DNA from: Tillandsia leiboldiana
Lineage: Eukaryota; Streptophyta; Magnoliopsida; Poales; Bromeliaceae
Length of the DNA: 64,000 nt
Direction: 5' to 3'
Assembly (NCBI GenBank): GCA_029204045.2
Contig: CM055076.1
Span: 9,330,966-9,394,965, forward strand
Shown: positions 30,109 through 41,844 of the stretch, one piece after another
Layout: every line of letters begins with the position of its first letter
Numbering within the stretch: the stretch's first letter is position 1
The notes under the pieces: model-generated
The model's input: only the letters and a program-made list of their open reading frames with translations
Databases searched by the model: none
Told to the model about the DNA's origin: nothing
Program-made: the position numbers and the translations under genes

Positions 30109-33100
30109 GTCACGCCCAGAGTTTTGAAAAACAGGCTAATTTTTTTTTTTTTTTTTTATAAATCAGAGTTCGCAAACCAGGCGTAACAGACCGCCACATG
30201 TATAGTAAATTCCCTGCCCAACTGGACAAATCCTTTCCTATACATGCACGGCTAATCATAATCAGTCAATATCAAAGTAGTCTAAACTACGCATGCAAGA
30301 CTAGTCAAATTATAATAATTAAACTGAAGTGCGGAAAATAAATATACTGACTACAAAGGGGTCGATACTATCGCAATCGTCTCACCAACGTGTCCCGACA
30401 TCCCATCACCCAGCGACCTGAAAACAGTCACCCAGGGGTGTGAGATACACCGGAGTGTATCCCAGTGGGCACGACGAGCCGAGAAATAGCTAATCGTACC
30501 TACTGGGTACAATAATCTGCGGATAGTAGATAAATCACTAGGTAACAGCTGATATATGAAGCAAAACTGGCAGATAATCAAGAACAAGGGAGCTACAGAT
30601 AATAAGTGCTGGAAATCATGCTATAACTGAAACGACAAATCAGACAAGCTGGAATATGGAAATATAGTTATGCATCAACATAAAGGACAGCAACTACTAA
30701 CCGATGCCACTATTGGTCACGGGGACCTCAGGCGAAGATATCTATGTCGCGCCAAATCATAATCATCCTGGATTCCACCTAGCAGAACTGAACCGCAAAC
30801 CCCGTACCATTGATATAGCCAAGAGGATCCTCGTACCAAAAGGTACAGCCAAGAGTTTTCCTCATATCGGTACAACCAAGGGGCTCCCCGTACCCAGTGA
30901 TACGACAAGAGGGGCAAGCTCACGGGTCAAGCAGACCCTTTACCGGTAAAGAACGCAATGTGGGGGATCAATCCCACAGCGTACGCGAACGAACACCAGG
31001 TGTACAATCATCACAATGCAAAATGCTAAATCTCACGGTCCACAGACCGGGTAATCGGCAAACTGCCGGAAATCCCCACAGGGATGCAGATGTCTATAAA
31101 TCAATCATATATCATGCAGTCTGTATATCAATCATATATCAATCATAGGGTGCATATGTCTGTATATCAATCATAGGATGCATATGTCTGTACATCAATC
31201 ATAGGATGCATATGTCTGTATATCAATCATAGGATCAATCATGCATATCTGAATAAAACAGTATGACAAGTGACGTGGAACTAGCAGGAATAACCATGAA
31301 CAGATAAGATCATCAAGCTAATCATGAACAGGTAAAATCATCAGGCTGATCAATAACAGGTGTCCGACTGGACTAAAGCAAACAGAGGGCCGAATAGATC
31401 AAGCCCGGGCCGAAGTTAACCCACCTCAATGTAGGCCGATCCAACGACTCCAACAGAAGGCTCGTGGGCCGGAGTCAGGCTGCAGGGACCTGAACAGAAA
31501 CTAGAATCAGTAACGTGTCGCTAATACGGGGAACTTAGCCGAAACTAGGCTTAAACCGGAATTCCCGAAAACCACTGATGCCCCAATCTGTGCTGAACAA
31601 TAACCAAAACTCGTGAAACTTCACGTGCTGCCCAAGAATGTCTAATTTAAGACATTTAGGCCCTAACATCAAACTCTGGGTACACTTGTGCACCGGAAGT
31701 ACCATAACCACTGAAAACACTCCCGGGGGCCCATTTTGGCATCGGAAGCTGCAGACAAGAAACTAAAATCACCGGGCTCTTTGGAACAGCACCGGGAACA
31801 GCCATAGATACCTGGCATCACAAATTAATCCCCACAATTTCCTGAATTGCATGATTAACGCCGAATCACCGTTAAACCGGCGATTTTGCCGATTTACGGT
31901 TCGGGATCCAATTCCCGCTCAACGAAAAGCATCAGACCTCCAATAAAAGTTTTAGAGATCATGTGTACACTGTACAAAGCAGCTAGTAAGGTCACAATTG
32001 CATTTAGGTCCCCGGGATTATACCAAATTGCATGAAAGCATGCATTTTCATGCTATTTTCGCTTGTATTAAATTCCGGAATGCTATTTTAACGAACCGAC
32101 ACCACCAGCAGGTGGCTCTCGACCTGCTGGACACCGTGCTCACCTTTTGGAAGCAACGCGAAACTCGAATAAAACTTCGGGCCAACTATTCTTGTATTTA
32201 AAGGCTCAAATCACTACTTTTAATACCTACATTCGACCAAACCCAATTTAGACGCAAGCATCATGTTCAGCAGACCAAAAGAACTCAGAGGCTCACCAAC
32301 TTGGTGCTGCTGGGTAACCGGAGACATTGCCGGAGCAACAAGGCTCCAAAACTCAAGCTTTTAGAGCTCGACTTACGAAGAACATTTAACTAAGCATTCA
32401 AGTTGGAAAGGAAGATGGCTATCATGCTCAGTGGTTCAAGAGGACATAAGGGCTTGCTCTAACCAAGCTACAAAGGTGCTAGAAACAATGCAAAGGTCAC
32501 ATAGCTTAGGCTAAGGTTTGGCATGTGGGATTCAACAATCCACTTCATCATTTTTTTTTAAAAACAACTTGAGCAGAAAGCTCCAGGGTTCATGTGGAGT
32601 CTTTTGATCCATTGCTGGCTGCTTAGTATTGGTTAGAATGGACTTCGGGTTCTCTGAGGCATTTCCCCAAACACCCGGTGTGCAACAAGCTTAAACACAA
32701 GTTAGAAGACAACAATGGTGGAACTTTAAACAAGGGTTCTGAGTCTCAAGCACATGCACCTGTAGGTGCTACTAGCCTCCACGAACCTCGCCAGATGCAT
32801 GGCCGACGGCGAGGAGCACCAGCAACGGCGGCGGTGCAAGCTCGGCCGGAGCAACACCATTAATGGTGGAATCCCAGCAGGACAGCATGGGCTGCATGCA
32901 AGGGTACCCATGGCTTTGTCTCGACCTGCTGAAGCAAACTGGGCAGGTGGCCGGCGTCAGCAAGCGGCGGCGGCGGCGGCGGAGCACTCTTGGCCGGAGC
33001 AAAGTTAATGCAAACCTAGGGCTTCAATCTGCGAAGCACACACTACACCATATGCCATGAAACTTCATGGGAAGGCTCCACACGCCCTACAGAACATTTC

Positions 33101-34466
33101 CATGCTTTTAGATCAGATCCTAAGTCCCCGGGTGCAGCACTTGCCCGAGGCGGAGCAAGAATGGACTCCGGCGGGTGCAACTCCCCCACCGGCGGCCGGA
33201 AGCAAACCCAATGCTGGGGTTCGGCAGGGATGATCTCAAGGAGGTAAGGAACATGCTCCAAGGGTCTAGGTAGTAAAATAATTAACGAAAAGCTTGGACT
33301 CACCTTGGCCGGAAATGAGGAAGATGAAGATGGTGGCTGCGGCGGCGCGCGGCCACGGTAGTGCACCAGCCCACCTCGACTTGCCTTCAGGATGAAGATC
33401 ACACCCACAGAGAGGTTCAAGCACAAGTTTAAAGGTTTTGATGCTCTCCCTCACTTACAACCCAAGAATCAAGGTTGCTTTTGTTTTAACCTTGCTTTTC
33501 CGGCGACCCTGGGGCGGCGGCCGGTGGTGCAGATGCTCGGGAACCCTCGTAGAGAAGTCGTGGGGTCGTGGGAGAGGAGGCTACGGTTACACCAAGGCTG
33601 CGGCTAGGGTTTCAAAGAAATAACCCTATGTGCTATGATATAGTTTGCAATAAAATGCAATTAAGTCCCCGAACTTAATGTATTTTCACTTAAGTCCTCT
33701 GCTGTAGAACAAACTCACAAGGAAGTCCCTCGTGTACAAGTTTGGAGTAATTCGACACATAAAATATAGAGCTTTTATCCAAAATACTACAATTTTTCCC
33801 TTATTTCACGCTTTTTGAGACAACCGGGTTGTCAAACTGAAAAATGGACACCGCCACGACGTCCGGCTCGACGAAACCTATCAGGTAGCGATTTTGGTTC
33901 GCTAAAATTTTGCTCCATAATTTTTAAATTCCATCTTATACTGTACCGAAATACAGTTATCGCGCTTTTCGAGGCTCTAGGGCCGTCAAACAGAAATTTC
34001 GTCAGTGCCATTGCGTCCAGAATGATGAAACCGTTCGAAAAGACTACCTGGATCACTATATTCGGATTCTGAACAGTGAATTAGTCAACGTTGTATTCGT
34101 CGGGGTCCCGAAAATTAGGGTTACTGTTCATCTACAGTAACCCACTTAAGTGCACTGTGCGCATAGGGCACTGTTACATTAGTCGCGAGATTCGTCCACG
34201 TCTTCGCTGAATTCTGGAAGATCCGACCGTTAGATCGAAAAGTGCTGAATATGAATCTCGCTCAGTTCGACGAGACGATCGCAACGGTCAACTCGGATTT
34301 CCAAGATCATGTCCGGATTGGAAAATAGCCTTTTTGTCTCGTAAATCGTGCAACTCGCACACTGGCAATTGACTAAATAAATCAATATAGGTCTTTTGAA
34401 CCCGTAATCGACTACAATTCTGCTTTTAATCTATTTATTAAAAATAAAATATTTCGAGTTTCTACA
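30109..34466 (-). repeat. 5' LTR of the gag-only element (4358 bp)
   Basis: Minus-strand start TGTAGAAACTCG at 34466, end CTGGGCGTGACA at 30109. A possible TATA box CTTTAAATAC is at 32203-32194. It contains a GGC run (32964-32982), a poly-T tract near 30138-30157 and three copies of a 28-bp tandem repeat (31151-31234). Open frames within it look like chance. Confidence 0.82.
31151..31234. repeat. 28-bp tandem repeat, three copies
   Basis: Unit begins TGCATATGTCTGTATATCAA; one copy has C in place of T at one position. Degenerate partial copies precede it at about 31105-31150. It lies within the 5' LTR of the gag-only element. Confidence 0.85.
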
Positions 34467-35092
34467 AAACTGCTAGGTGACGAGGACGGCAATGATGGAG
34501 AGTGGGGAGAGGGGAAAAGGTACTGTGTGAGGGGAGAGGGGGAGAGTACTGTGCGAATGTGAAGGGGAAAAAGAGGGCACTGTGCCGCGTGAGGGTTTAG
34601 TGCTGTAGAAGGCGGTGAACGATTTGGCGCCTTTAGTGTTTATGCTAAAAGCGCTGAATCGTTCAATGACTTCTTCATTGTATTAAAGACGGTGAACTAT
34701 TCGGTGCCTTTAGTGTTAATGCTAAAGGGGCTAAATCGTTCAGTGCCTTTTTCATTGTATTAAAGACGGTGAATGATTCATCGCCTTTAATACAATGAGT
34801 GCACTTAGCCAATTTTCAAAGAAAATTGGCTATGTCCTGGGGCCTGGGGTGAAGGCGAAAATTGGCTAAGTGCTGGTGTTTATGCTGAAGGCGGTGAATG
34901 GTTCACCCCCTTCAGTATAAACACTGAAGGCGGTAAACGATTCACCGCCTTCAGCCCGCCACACCCCCGTGGCGCCGAGATGGCAAAAATAGGGTTACTT
35001 TTGCAAAAAAAAATTTGGAAGGGTTAGTTTGCAAATTATAAAAATTTTTAGGGTTATTTATAAAAAAGTCCTTTGCCACCCCATTTGTCAGA
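34467..35092. repeat. Foldback-rich, tandemly repeated non-coding segment
   Basis: No gene. A unit of about 77 bp starting AAGGCGGTGAACG recurs at 34609, 34686 and 34763 (diverged). Four strong hairpins follow: 34752-34798 (14 bp perfect at the base plus more paired bases above), 34806-34832 (12-bp perfect stem, 3-nt loop), 34876-34924 (about 22 bp, few mismatches) and 34924-34954 (11-bp perfect stem CTGAAGGCGGT). It could be a MITE-like or hairpin small-RNA source. The family is not recognised. Confidence 0.6.
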
Positions 35093-36962
35093 GCTTTTAA
35101 CCCTCAATCCTTCTTCTGACGATGGTACTAGAGTGACGCCGCGTAATGCCAAAGACCCCCTTCAACCTATCAAGGAAATCCTTAGTCTTTGTTCCGAACG
35201 CCCCCAAATATTCCTTTTATCTTCTGAGAAACTCTAATGGCTCAAGGAAATTCTTGCTTTTCTTGAAGCTTCTTCATACTGTTCCGCTCTCCCTCCTTGG
35301 GAACAACCTATCGTATTTTCCTTATCCACTCGGCTGCCCTCGATTCTCTCTTCTCTATCGGACAACCTCGAGGAGCTTGAGGCCATGGAAACCCACTTCT
35401 GAACGGTCGAGAGCTACCGGGCGTCGTCCATATCTCAACAGATTCCGATGGGCGAGTACGAGGTGCAGATATCTCAGATCCGCCGCCATTCGGAAGTGGG
35501 TTTCCATGGCCTCGAAAGGGAGATCGCCGAATCTGAACTTCGCCTCCGATGGGACTCTCCTGGTATGGCTCGTTTTGGGCTAAGAATTGCTCGAACCAAG
35601 TGAGGCTCTCATGTGAGGCCGGGGCGTCAGCGTCCCAGGCTCGGGCTCTGCTCTCTAGAGACCTCATCATCTAGGCCAGTTGCCCATACAGCTCTGACAG
35701 AGATGACTCCGGTAGTGCCGACTCCTCATACAGCTCTGGGAGCTGTGACATGTCAGCGGTAGGAAGATAGGTAAAGGAATTACCTGAGCGTCCCACCGGG
35801 TGCGCCAAGAAAGTTGTTGGGGCCAAAAAGTAGCTGCATCGCGATCGGCCCCTAGGAGCGACCCTTAGAGATGTCGAATGTGCTGTGTGCCAACAGATCA
35901 AACGATCGGGCCGAGGAGGGATCCGCTCGGTCGTGTTCTCCTCTGGTAACTCTCACGACCGCTCGGTCGGGACAGCCGAATCGGGTTTATGGAGGTAGAG
36001 AGGGATCGCCGGTTTCGACCTAAAATAGTCGAACCGGGTAAAGAGACAATGATACGGCTAAGGAGCCAATTATAACTTTAAAGCACAAGAAATGCAAATA
36101 AAGACACGGCCGAAAGAGCCGGTTTACACTTTATAATATAAATAAAGACACGGCCGAATGAGCCGGTTTATACTTTATATTGATTGAGAAAGGGGATATA
36201 AGGAAGAAGGTAGGGATAGAAGAATTACAATTAAGCCTACTCCTAGGAAAGTGGTAAAGGAAAGCGGTAAATGTAGGTATGAAAAGTTAAGTTAATCTGC
36301 TCCTAGATAAATGAAGATGGTGGGGTGGTACCGGGCTTACGAGGTTGCTGGACCCCTTTTCCTTCGATGGTTCGGGTATTTATACACATCCCGAACCAAG
36401 TTATTAGGCGCCGGTTTGAATCATCGGTGTTAATTGAGGAAAGTTATCGAAAATTCAGCAACCACTTCCTTTTGAGCCGAATGCCCTCAATTAGGATAGT
36501 AGTCGCTCCTTCGTCTAGGTTCATCCCCTAATTATTGTGCCAGAGTGTGATCCTCGGCACCTTCCTGTACTGGGCAAGGCTCGCCGCTTTGGGATAGTTG
36601 CGAGATTTGCGCACGGATCTCACACTCTTTTCTTCCAAGATCTTTCCTTTCTCAGCTCGGGCGGCAGAAAAGCTATCTTGGACTCTCACCTTCCTCATCA
36701 CTTGACTGGAGCATCTGGCGATCGTCTTCAGCCGAAACTGATCCTGAACTGAAGTAATGATCTTCTTGTCGACTGTCCTCTTGTCGGCTGATGCTTTCAA
36801 CGGTATTAGTCCCGTGCGATGCTTGTTCGCAACTGAGATCGGTCTTGACCAAGACACGGATCTTTCCTCTTTTTGGCTCATCCTCCTATCGGCCGACGTT
36901 CTTTCGCCGATGGTAGGTGCTACGTGTCCTTCCTCTATGGGGCAAAAATTTCGGTCTCAACA
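35093..36962 (-). mobile_element. Fragment of a Tat-like Ty3/gypsy element: start of gag, PBS and 5' LTR (LTR-D)
   Basis: LTR 35815-36962 (1148 bp; plus strand starts TGTTGGGGCC and ends GTCTCAACA) resembles the Tat LTRs at 38774 and 59343 in both ends. On the minus strand the PBS region TTGGCGCACCCGGTGGG follows within 6 nt, as in the Tat element. The adjoining 35093-35814 is degenerate gag leader. The rest of the element is absent. The LTR carries a tandem duplication of about 45 bp near 36095-36180 (AATAAAGACACGGCCGAA units). Confidence 0.65.
35379..35513. repeat. Inverted repeat, 21-bp perfect arms
   Basis: GAGGCCATGGAAACCCACTT (35379-35398, plus one more paired base) is the reverse complement of 35493-35513, with 93 bp between the arms. 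Confidence 0.85.
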
Positions 36963-38773
36963 CTTATCATGGGCATATTTGAAATGCTTGGTATATAGAA
37001 AATTTCACAAGTTTTCAGGAGCATAAAGGAAATTATCATTTTTTTATTATTATTATTTTTTACTATCTCTTGTGAGAGAGAGAGGTCAAAGAAATGTGTT
37101 CTTTTTTGTGGAGCTTTGGGCTCATCTATTTGTGGAGAGTTGGTGAAGCCATACGACGAGAGTCGAGCCGTTGTATTCTAGAGGGGAGAAGTCAGTACTC
37201 TACTGCATCGGTTCGAGAGCTTTGCCAATCTCAGAGAGCTTGAATCTCCTTAAAGAGAGCGAGATTTTTGTGTTTCGTCTTGATCGATTTGTCGACATAT
37301 TTTCATATTTTATTGTATAACCTAACATCTATTTTTTGTATTTACACCAACAATTTTAAGGAGACTCAATAATGGAGGCTACACATGAAAAGTTCAACAA
37401 AAATACCGAGGATCTCAACAAGCCTTTCCGTTTCAAAGGAGCCCACTTTAAGAGGTGGAAAGAAAAAGTGTTATTCTATCTCAATCTACTCAAAGTGGCA
37501 TACGTCCTTACAGAGAAAAATCCAAAGAAGACTAACATCGACAATATGACGGTGGATAAACTTTTCAAACACTATGATAAAATTAAAAAACACGAGAAGG
37601 ATGAAGACAACTGTCGTTATTATCTTCTCAATTTCCTTTTAGATCAATTTTATGATTATTATGAAAATACTTACTCTTTTGTAAAGAAGATTTGGAAGGC
37701 ATTGTAGCTAAATTATGATACAGAATAAGCTGGTGCAAAGAAGTACGCCGCTAATCATTTCTTTCGCTACCAAATGGTCGAAGGAAAATTCGTGGTGGAA
37801 CAAGTTCAAAATTTTCAGATGATCGCACATGAAGTTCAATCCGAAGGAGTCAAGTTCGGAGATAACTTGATCGTGCTAGGAATCATCGACAAATTACCAC
37901 CATAGTGGAGGAAATTCTAAAAGACGCTTTGACACAAACAAAAGGAGATGTCTCTCCAGACAATAATTGCACGCATTTACATGGAAGAAGAGGTAAGAGG
38001 CCAAGATGTACTTGAAGAAAAAGAGAATGATGCTCGCGCCACTAAGGTAAACTTAGTGTCATCTAATTCTTTACCTAATAACAATCATTCTATAAATACA
38101 TACTTGAAGTCTAAGAAGAAAATTGGAAAGGATAGTGGTAGACCCCAATATAAGAAAAAATTAAATAACTAAGGACTCCTTCTCAAGAGAAAAGTTCTAT
38201 AGTTTGCTATGTCTGTGGCAAAAGTAAGTATATTACTCGAATTTGTAAATTTCGAAAACGTAAAGCTTTACCTCAAGCCAACGTTATCGAGGAACCACTT
38301 GTGGCAATGATAACAGACATATGCTTAGTAAATAATGTTGAAGGATGGTGGGCAGACTTTGGTGCTAATCAACATGTCTGTCATGATAAGACTTGATTTA
38401 AAGCTTATACTCCTTATAAACAACTAAGAAGTATTATACTTGGTGATTCACATACTTCTGAAGTTTTAGGGAGGTGCGAGGTCGAGTTAAAATTTTCTTC
38501 TTGAAAGGTGCTCATTTTGAAAGATGTGTTGTATACACCTTCGATTAAGAAGAACTTGATATTAAGTTTTCATCTTAATAAAGTTGGCTTCAAACATACC
38601 ATTGAGTCTGATCACTGTGATTTTCAAGAATGAAAAGTTTGTAGGTAAAGGTTATGCACGCGATGGAATGTTTAAATTAAATATTGAGAATAAAGCATCT
38701 TCTACTTCTACTTATATGCTTTCTTTTGTGTACTTTTGGCATGCTCGTTCGTGTTATATTAATAGCATATATG
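36963..38773 (+). pseudogene. Copia-E, 5' part: leader, gag and protease remnants
   Basis: A decayed Ty1/copia relic. An untranslated leader (36963-37371) precedes an ATG at 37372 and a gag frame (FRFKGAHFKRWKEKVLFYL) broken by stops after 111 codons, with continuations at about 37730-37905 and 37948-38172. A CCHC-like knuckle (CYVCGKSKYITRICK) is near 38205 and an aspartic protease remnant WWADFGANQHVCHD is near 38348; its D-F-G-A replaces the usual D-S-G-A. The frame is interrupted at 38773 by the Tat element and resumes at 60378. Confidence 0.8.
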
Positions 38774-39808
38774 TGTTGGGCCAAATAGTTATGGTCTGCG
38801 ATCGGTCCGTGGGGTTGACCCTCTAAGTGTGATGCGCCGTGTGCCAAGGAATCAAGCGATCAGGCCGAGGAGGGATCTGCTCGACCGGATTCTTCTCAAT
38901 CAAACTCTCGCCAGGGTTCGGCTTAAATCAATCGAACTAAGGTTTGGAGACGGGCAGAGTTCGGCCTAGAATAGCTGAATTGAGATAAGGAGACAAGGAT
39001 TGAACACGGCTAAGGAGCCAATTAAGAATTTGTATTGATCGGAGTAGGGTTACAAGAGTAATTGGGAACCGATTACAAGTTAATCTACTCCTAGAAAATG
39101 CGGTAGATGCAGGTATGAAACTTATCTAGTAAAGTAGTAAATGCAGGTATGAAATATATGAAATAGCAGGGGTGGTCACTGGTTTACGAGGTTGCAGGAT
39201 CCCTTTTTCTTCGATGGTTCGCTTATTTATACATTTTCGAACCATGTGTATAACCACCCATTTTAGAAATCGACGTGATCTAAGGGGAATCATCATAAAT
39301 TCGTCAACTACTTTCTTTTGAGTCGATTCTTCTCAATAAGATAGTAGCCGCTTTCCGTCTAGGTTCATCCCCTAATCGTCACGCCGAAGCATGATCTTCA
39401 ACGCTTTCCAATGCTGGGCACCGCTTGCTATTCCGTAGTCAGTTACGAGATTCGCGCCCAAATCTCGCATTCTTTCCTTTCAGAGTCTTTCCTTCTGTAG
39501 CTTCGAGCAGTCGAGAGTTGACCCTGACTTCGCCTCTTTCGTCGCTCGACTGAGGCGGTCTGATGTTTGTCTTCGGCTGAGGACAGTCCTGGATGAGACA
39601 ATAATCCTCTTGTTAACCGCTTCTCCTATCGGCTGATGCCATTAGCCGATTGTGTATGTTGCATGCCACTCTCTCACGTGACTGAGGCCGGTCATAGTTA
39701 AGATGCGGGTCCCTCTTCGTTGACTCATTCTTCTGTCAGTTGATGTCTTTAGCCGAAGGTATACTCCACGTGTCACTTCCTCGAGTGGCAAAAATTTTGG
39801 TCTCAACA
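38774..39808 (-). repeat. 3' LTR of the Tat element
   Basis: 1035 bp, equal in length to 59343-60377 and several percent diverged from it. CCGAGGGGGCAT (minus strand) lies next to the inner end at 39809-39820 and would be the PPT. Confidence 0.85.
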
Positions 39809-40815
39809 ATGCCCCCTCGGGAATCGCCTGATGTATCGTTCGGGTGATTGTCGAAGTTGAGTCAAAAACCTGGCTTGCGTAACGATATCCACGAACATCC
39901 CCCGTACCTTGGCAAGATATCTGCACACTGCCCGAGGGATTTGAGTGGAATGGTTCGCTATTCGAGAGATTCACACACAGGCGTTGATCTTTCTTATTTT
40001 TCGGCAAATCCGTCCTTCGCCGTTTCTCCATTAAATGCTGCTGCTTTTCGAGAGGCGACTGCCATCATTTCGCTCCTTCTCGTCGGCCTATAAAGAGGCA
40101 CCACTTGCAGCATTCTCTGTATCGTCTTCTTCTTCTGTGAAGATTCCTATGTCATTACTACACCAGTGCTTTGGCCGTAGCTTTTTCATCCATGAGAGTA
40201 CTTTCGAGGCAGCCTCTTAATCTGAATCTGACGGCGTCTTGACACTGGCCGATAAAGGTTTCTTCCCACCTTGGAGTTATAACAGGATTTCTCTTAGGGA
40301 AACCCCTGTGTGTGACCTATCGATCTGGGATCTTACATTTGGTGGTCTAGACGATTTTCTGCTGCTTACGGATGGTTGTTACTAAGAAGATCCTTCGGGG
40401 TGAAGGCTGGCCTTTTGCCTTCATCGCTAGGAATTGGAGGAGTTCGTGCCGCTCGAACATTCGACTTCCACCGGGAAGACGCCTTATACCGCTTCGACCG
40501 GCATTTCTACGAGGTCGGGTGCCTTCTTCTCAATGAGGAACCGCAGGATATTCTCCCGTTCGATGCAGGGATTTGAGGAGCTAATAGTGACTTCACATCC
40601 TCTCTCTCCCACTTCTGTCGGCTCCAATGGTAATCGGGTGTCTCAATTTCCAAAAGGTAGTGTTTGATCCTATAGCTTTGAATTTTTTCTTGGTCACTGC
40701 CAGCTTGATGGTGGCCATGCATTTCGACCCCCAACTGAGTGTTCCGACCACAGTTTTTCCTTTCCTGAAACACTTTTGTATTTGCTCTTTCTCGATTTGC
40801 ATATGTATCGGTTCA
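39809..40815 (-). other. 3' untranslated part of the Tat element
   Basis: PPT at the LTR edge. Otherwise no gene is recognised; open frames on both strands lack family motifs. Confidence 0.5.
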
Positions 40816-41120
40816 TCAGATGTAAAGTTTTTTTCTACTCCACACCTCCGAAACCGATGTATAATAATGTTTTAGATACTTCCCGTTGATCGGCTTATAG
40901 CTTTTCGATCTTTCCAAAGTTTTCAAGTAGTGGGAGTTTCTTTTCACTGCTCGGCTGATCCGGAATGGTCCTTCCCAATTTGGGGACCCCTTCACGTACA
41001 ATCGGCTTTTCTTACCAATGGGTAACTCCAGCTTCGATATTAAGTCCCCGAAGTTGGAGGGCTTCGACTTCACCCTTTTATCGCACGCGTACTGAATTCG
41101 GCTCTGATAGGCTCGTATAT
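40816..41120 (-). pseudogene. Integrase C-terminal fragment of the Tat element
   Basis: Starts at about RAYQSRIQYACDKRVK (minus strand, near 41118), continues through KLELPIGKKS and SPNWEGPFRISRAV, and ends GKYLKHYYTS, the Tat integrase C-terminal signature. There is a stop in the region before the 85-codon open frame. It is joined to the protease linker with nothing of RT, RNase H or the integrase core between. Confidence 0.72.
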
Positions 41121-41229
41121 GATCAAGCGTTTTTAGTCAAATTTACTTCTTCGCTGGCTTCTCATGGCGACTCTTCTTCCGGAGGCCTCGACATGGCCTC
41201 GTCTACTGGCCCCCCACGTGCCATTTGAT

Positions 41230-41844
41230 CTACGACGGGGGTCCATCACCTGCCGTTATTCGGCTGGTCTTACCGAGGAGCTTTACTTGTACTCCATCCT
41301 CAGTTACCCGGACGAATGAGATCTGGTCCGGGCCTTCATCGACCCAATTCACATGGCCGATTGACTCCATGCTTACGTTTGCAAGTTGCGGCCTCCCTTC
41401 GGCTGCTATCTCCTCCACTTTATTTCCTACCCACTGGAAAATTTTTCCATGGAGTGCGGAGGGAATGCACTCGTTGGCGTGAATCCAGTCACACCTTAGC
41501 ATAAGGTTGTAGTGGCTCGCAGCGCCCACTACGAAGAAAGTGGTCCTTAGGGTTTTGGAACTGATCGATATTTCGGTCGTCAGGACCCCCCTCGCTGCCT
41601 GACCGCCTCCGGTGAAGTCAGTCATCGTTGTGTCGATCGGCTTGAGCTCCTCTTCGCTCTTGCCGATCCTTTTCAAGAACGCGGTGGGCATGACGTTGAC
41701 CATCGCCCTGCCATCCACCATGAAGCGGCCCACTGACCGCCCTTCTATTAAGACCTGTATATACAGCGGCCTGATAAACCGAGTCTGGAAGGCCGACAGT
41801 TTTTTGAACACCACCACCTTGGCCTTTACTTTTTGCTCAGTCAA
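41230..41844 (-). pseudogene. Aspartic protease region of the Tat element
   Basis: 204-codon open frame. FMVDGRAMVNVMP corresponds to the VDGGAAVNIMP active-site region of Tat proteases; the Asp is kept but the second Gly is Arg. LTTEISISSKTLRTTFFVV and YNLMLRCDWIHANECIPS follow as expected for the family. The element is defective, so this is remnant coding. Confidence 0.75.

Larger units (their letters stand above)
27771..34466 (-). mobile_element. Gag-only chromovirus-like element with giant LTRs
   Basis: On the minus strand: 5' LTR 34466-30109 (4358 bp, TGTAGAAACTCG to CGTGACA), PBS at 30100-30081, one gag ORF, a degenerate PPT region, then 3' LTR from 28352 to 27771, where SIRE-A2 interrupts it. 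The 582-bp shared LTR segments (27771-28352 and 33885-34466) differ at roughly eight positions, so insertion was fairly recent. Only 1756 bp lie between the LTRs; no protease, RT, RNase H or integrase is present. This is the organisation known as TR-GAG. Confidence 0.82.
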
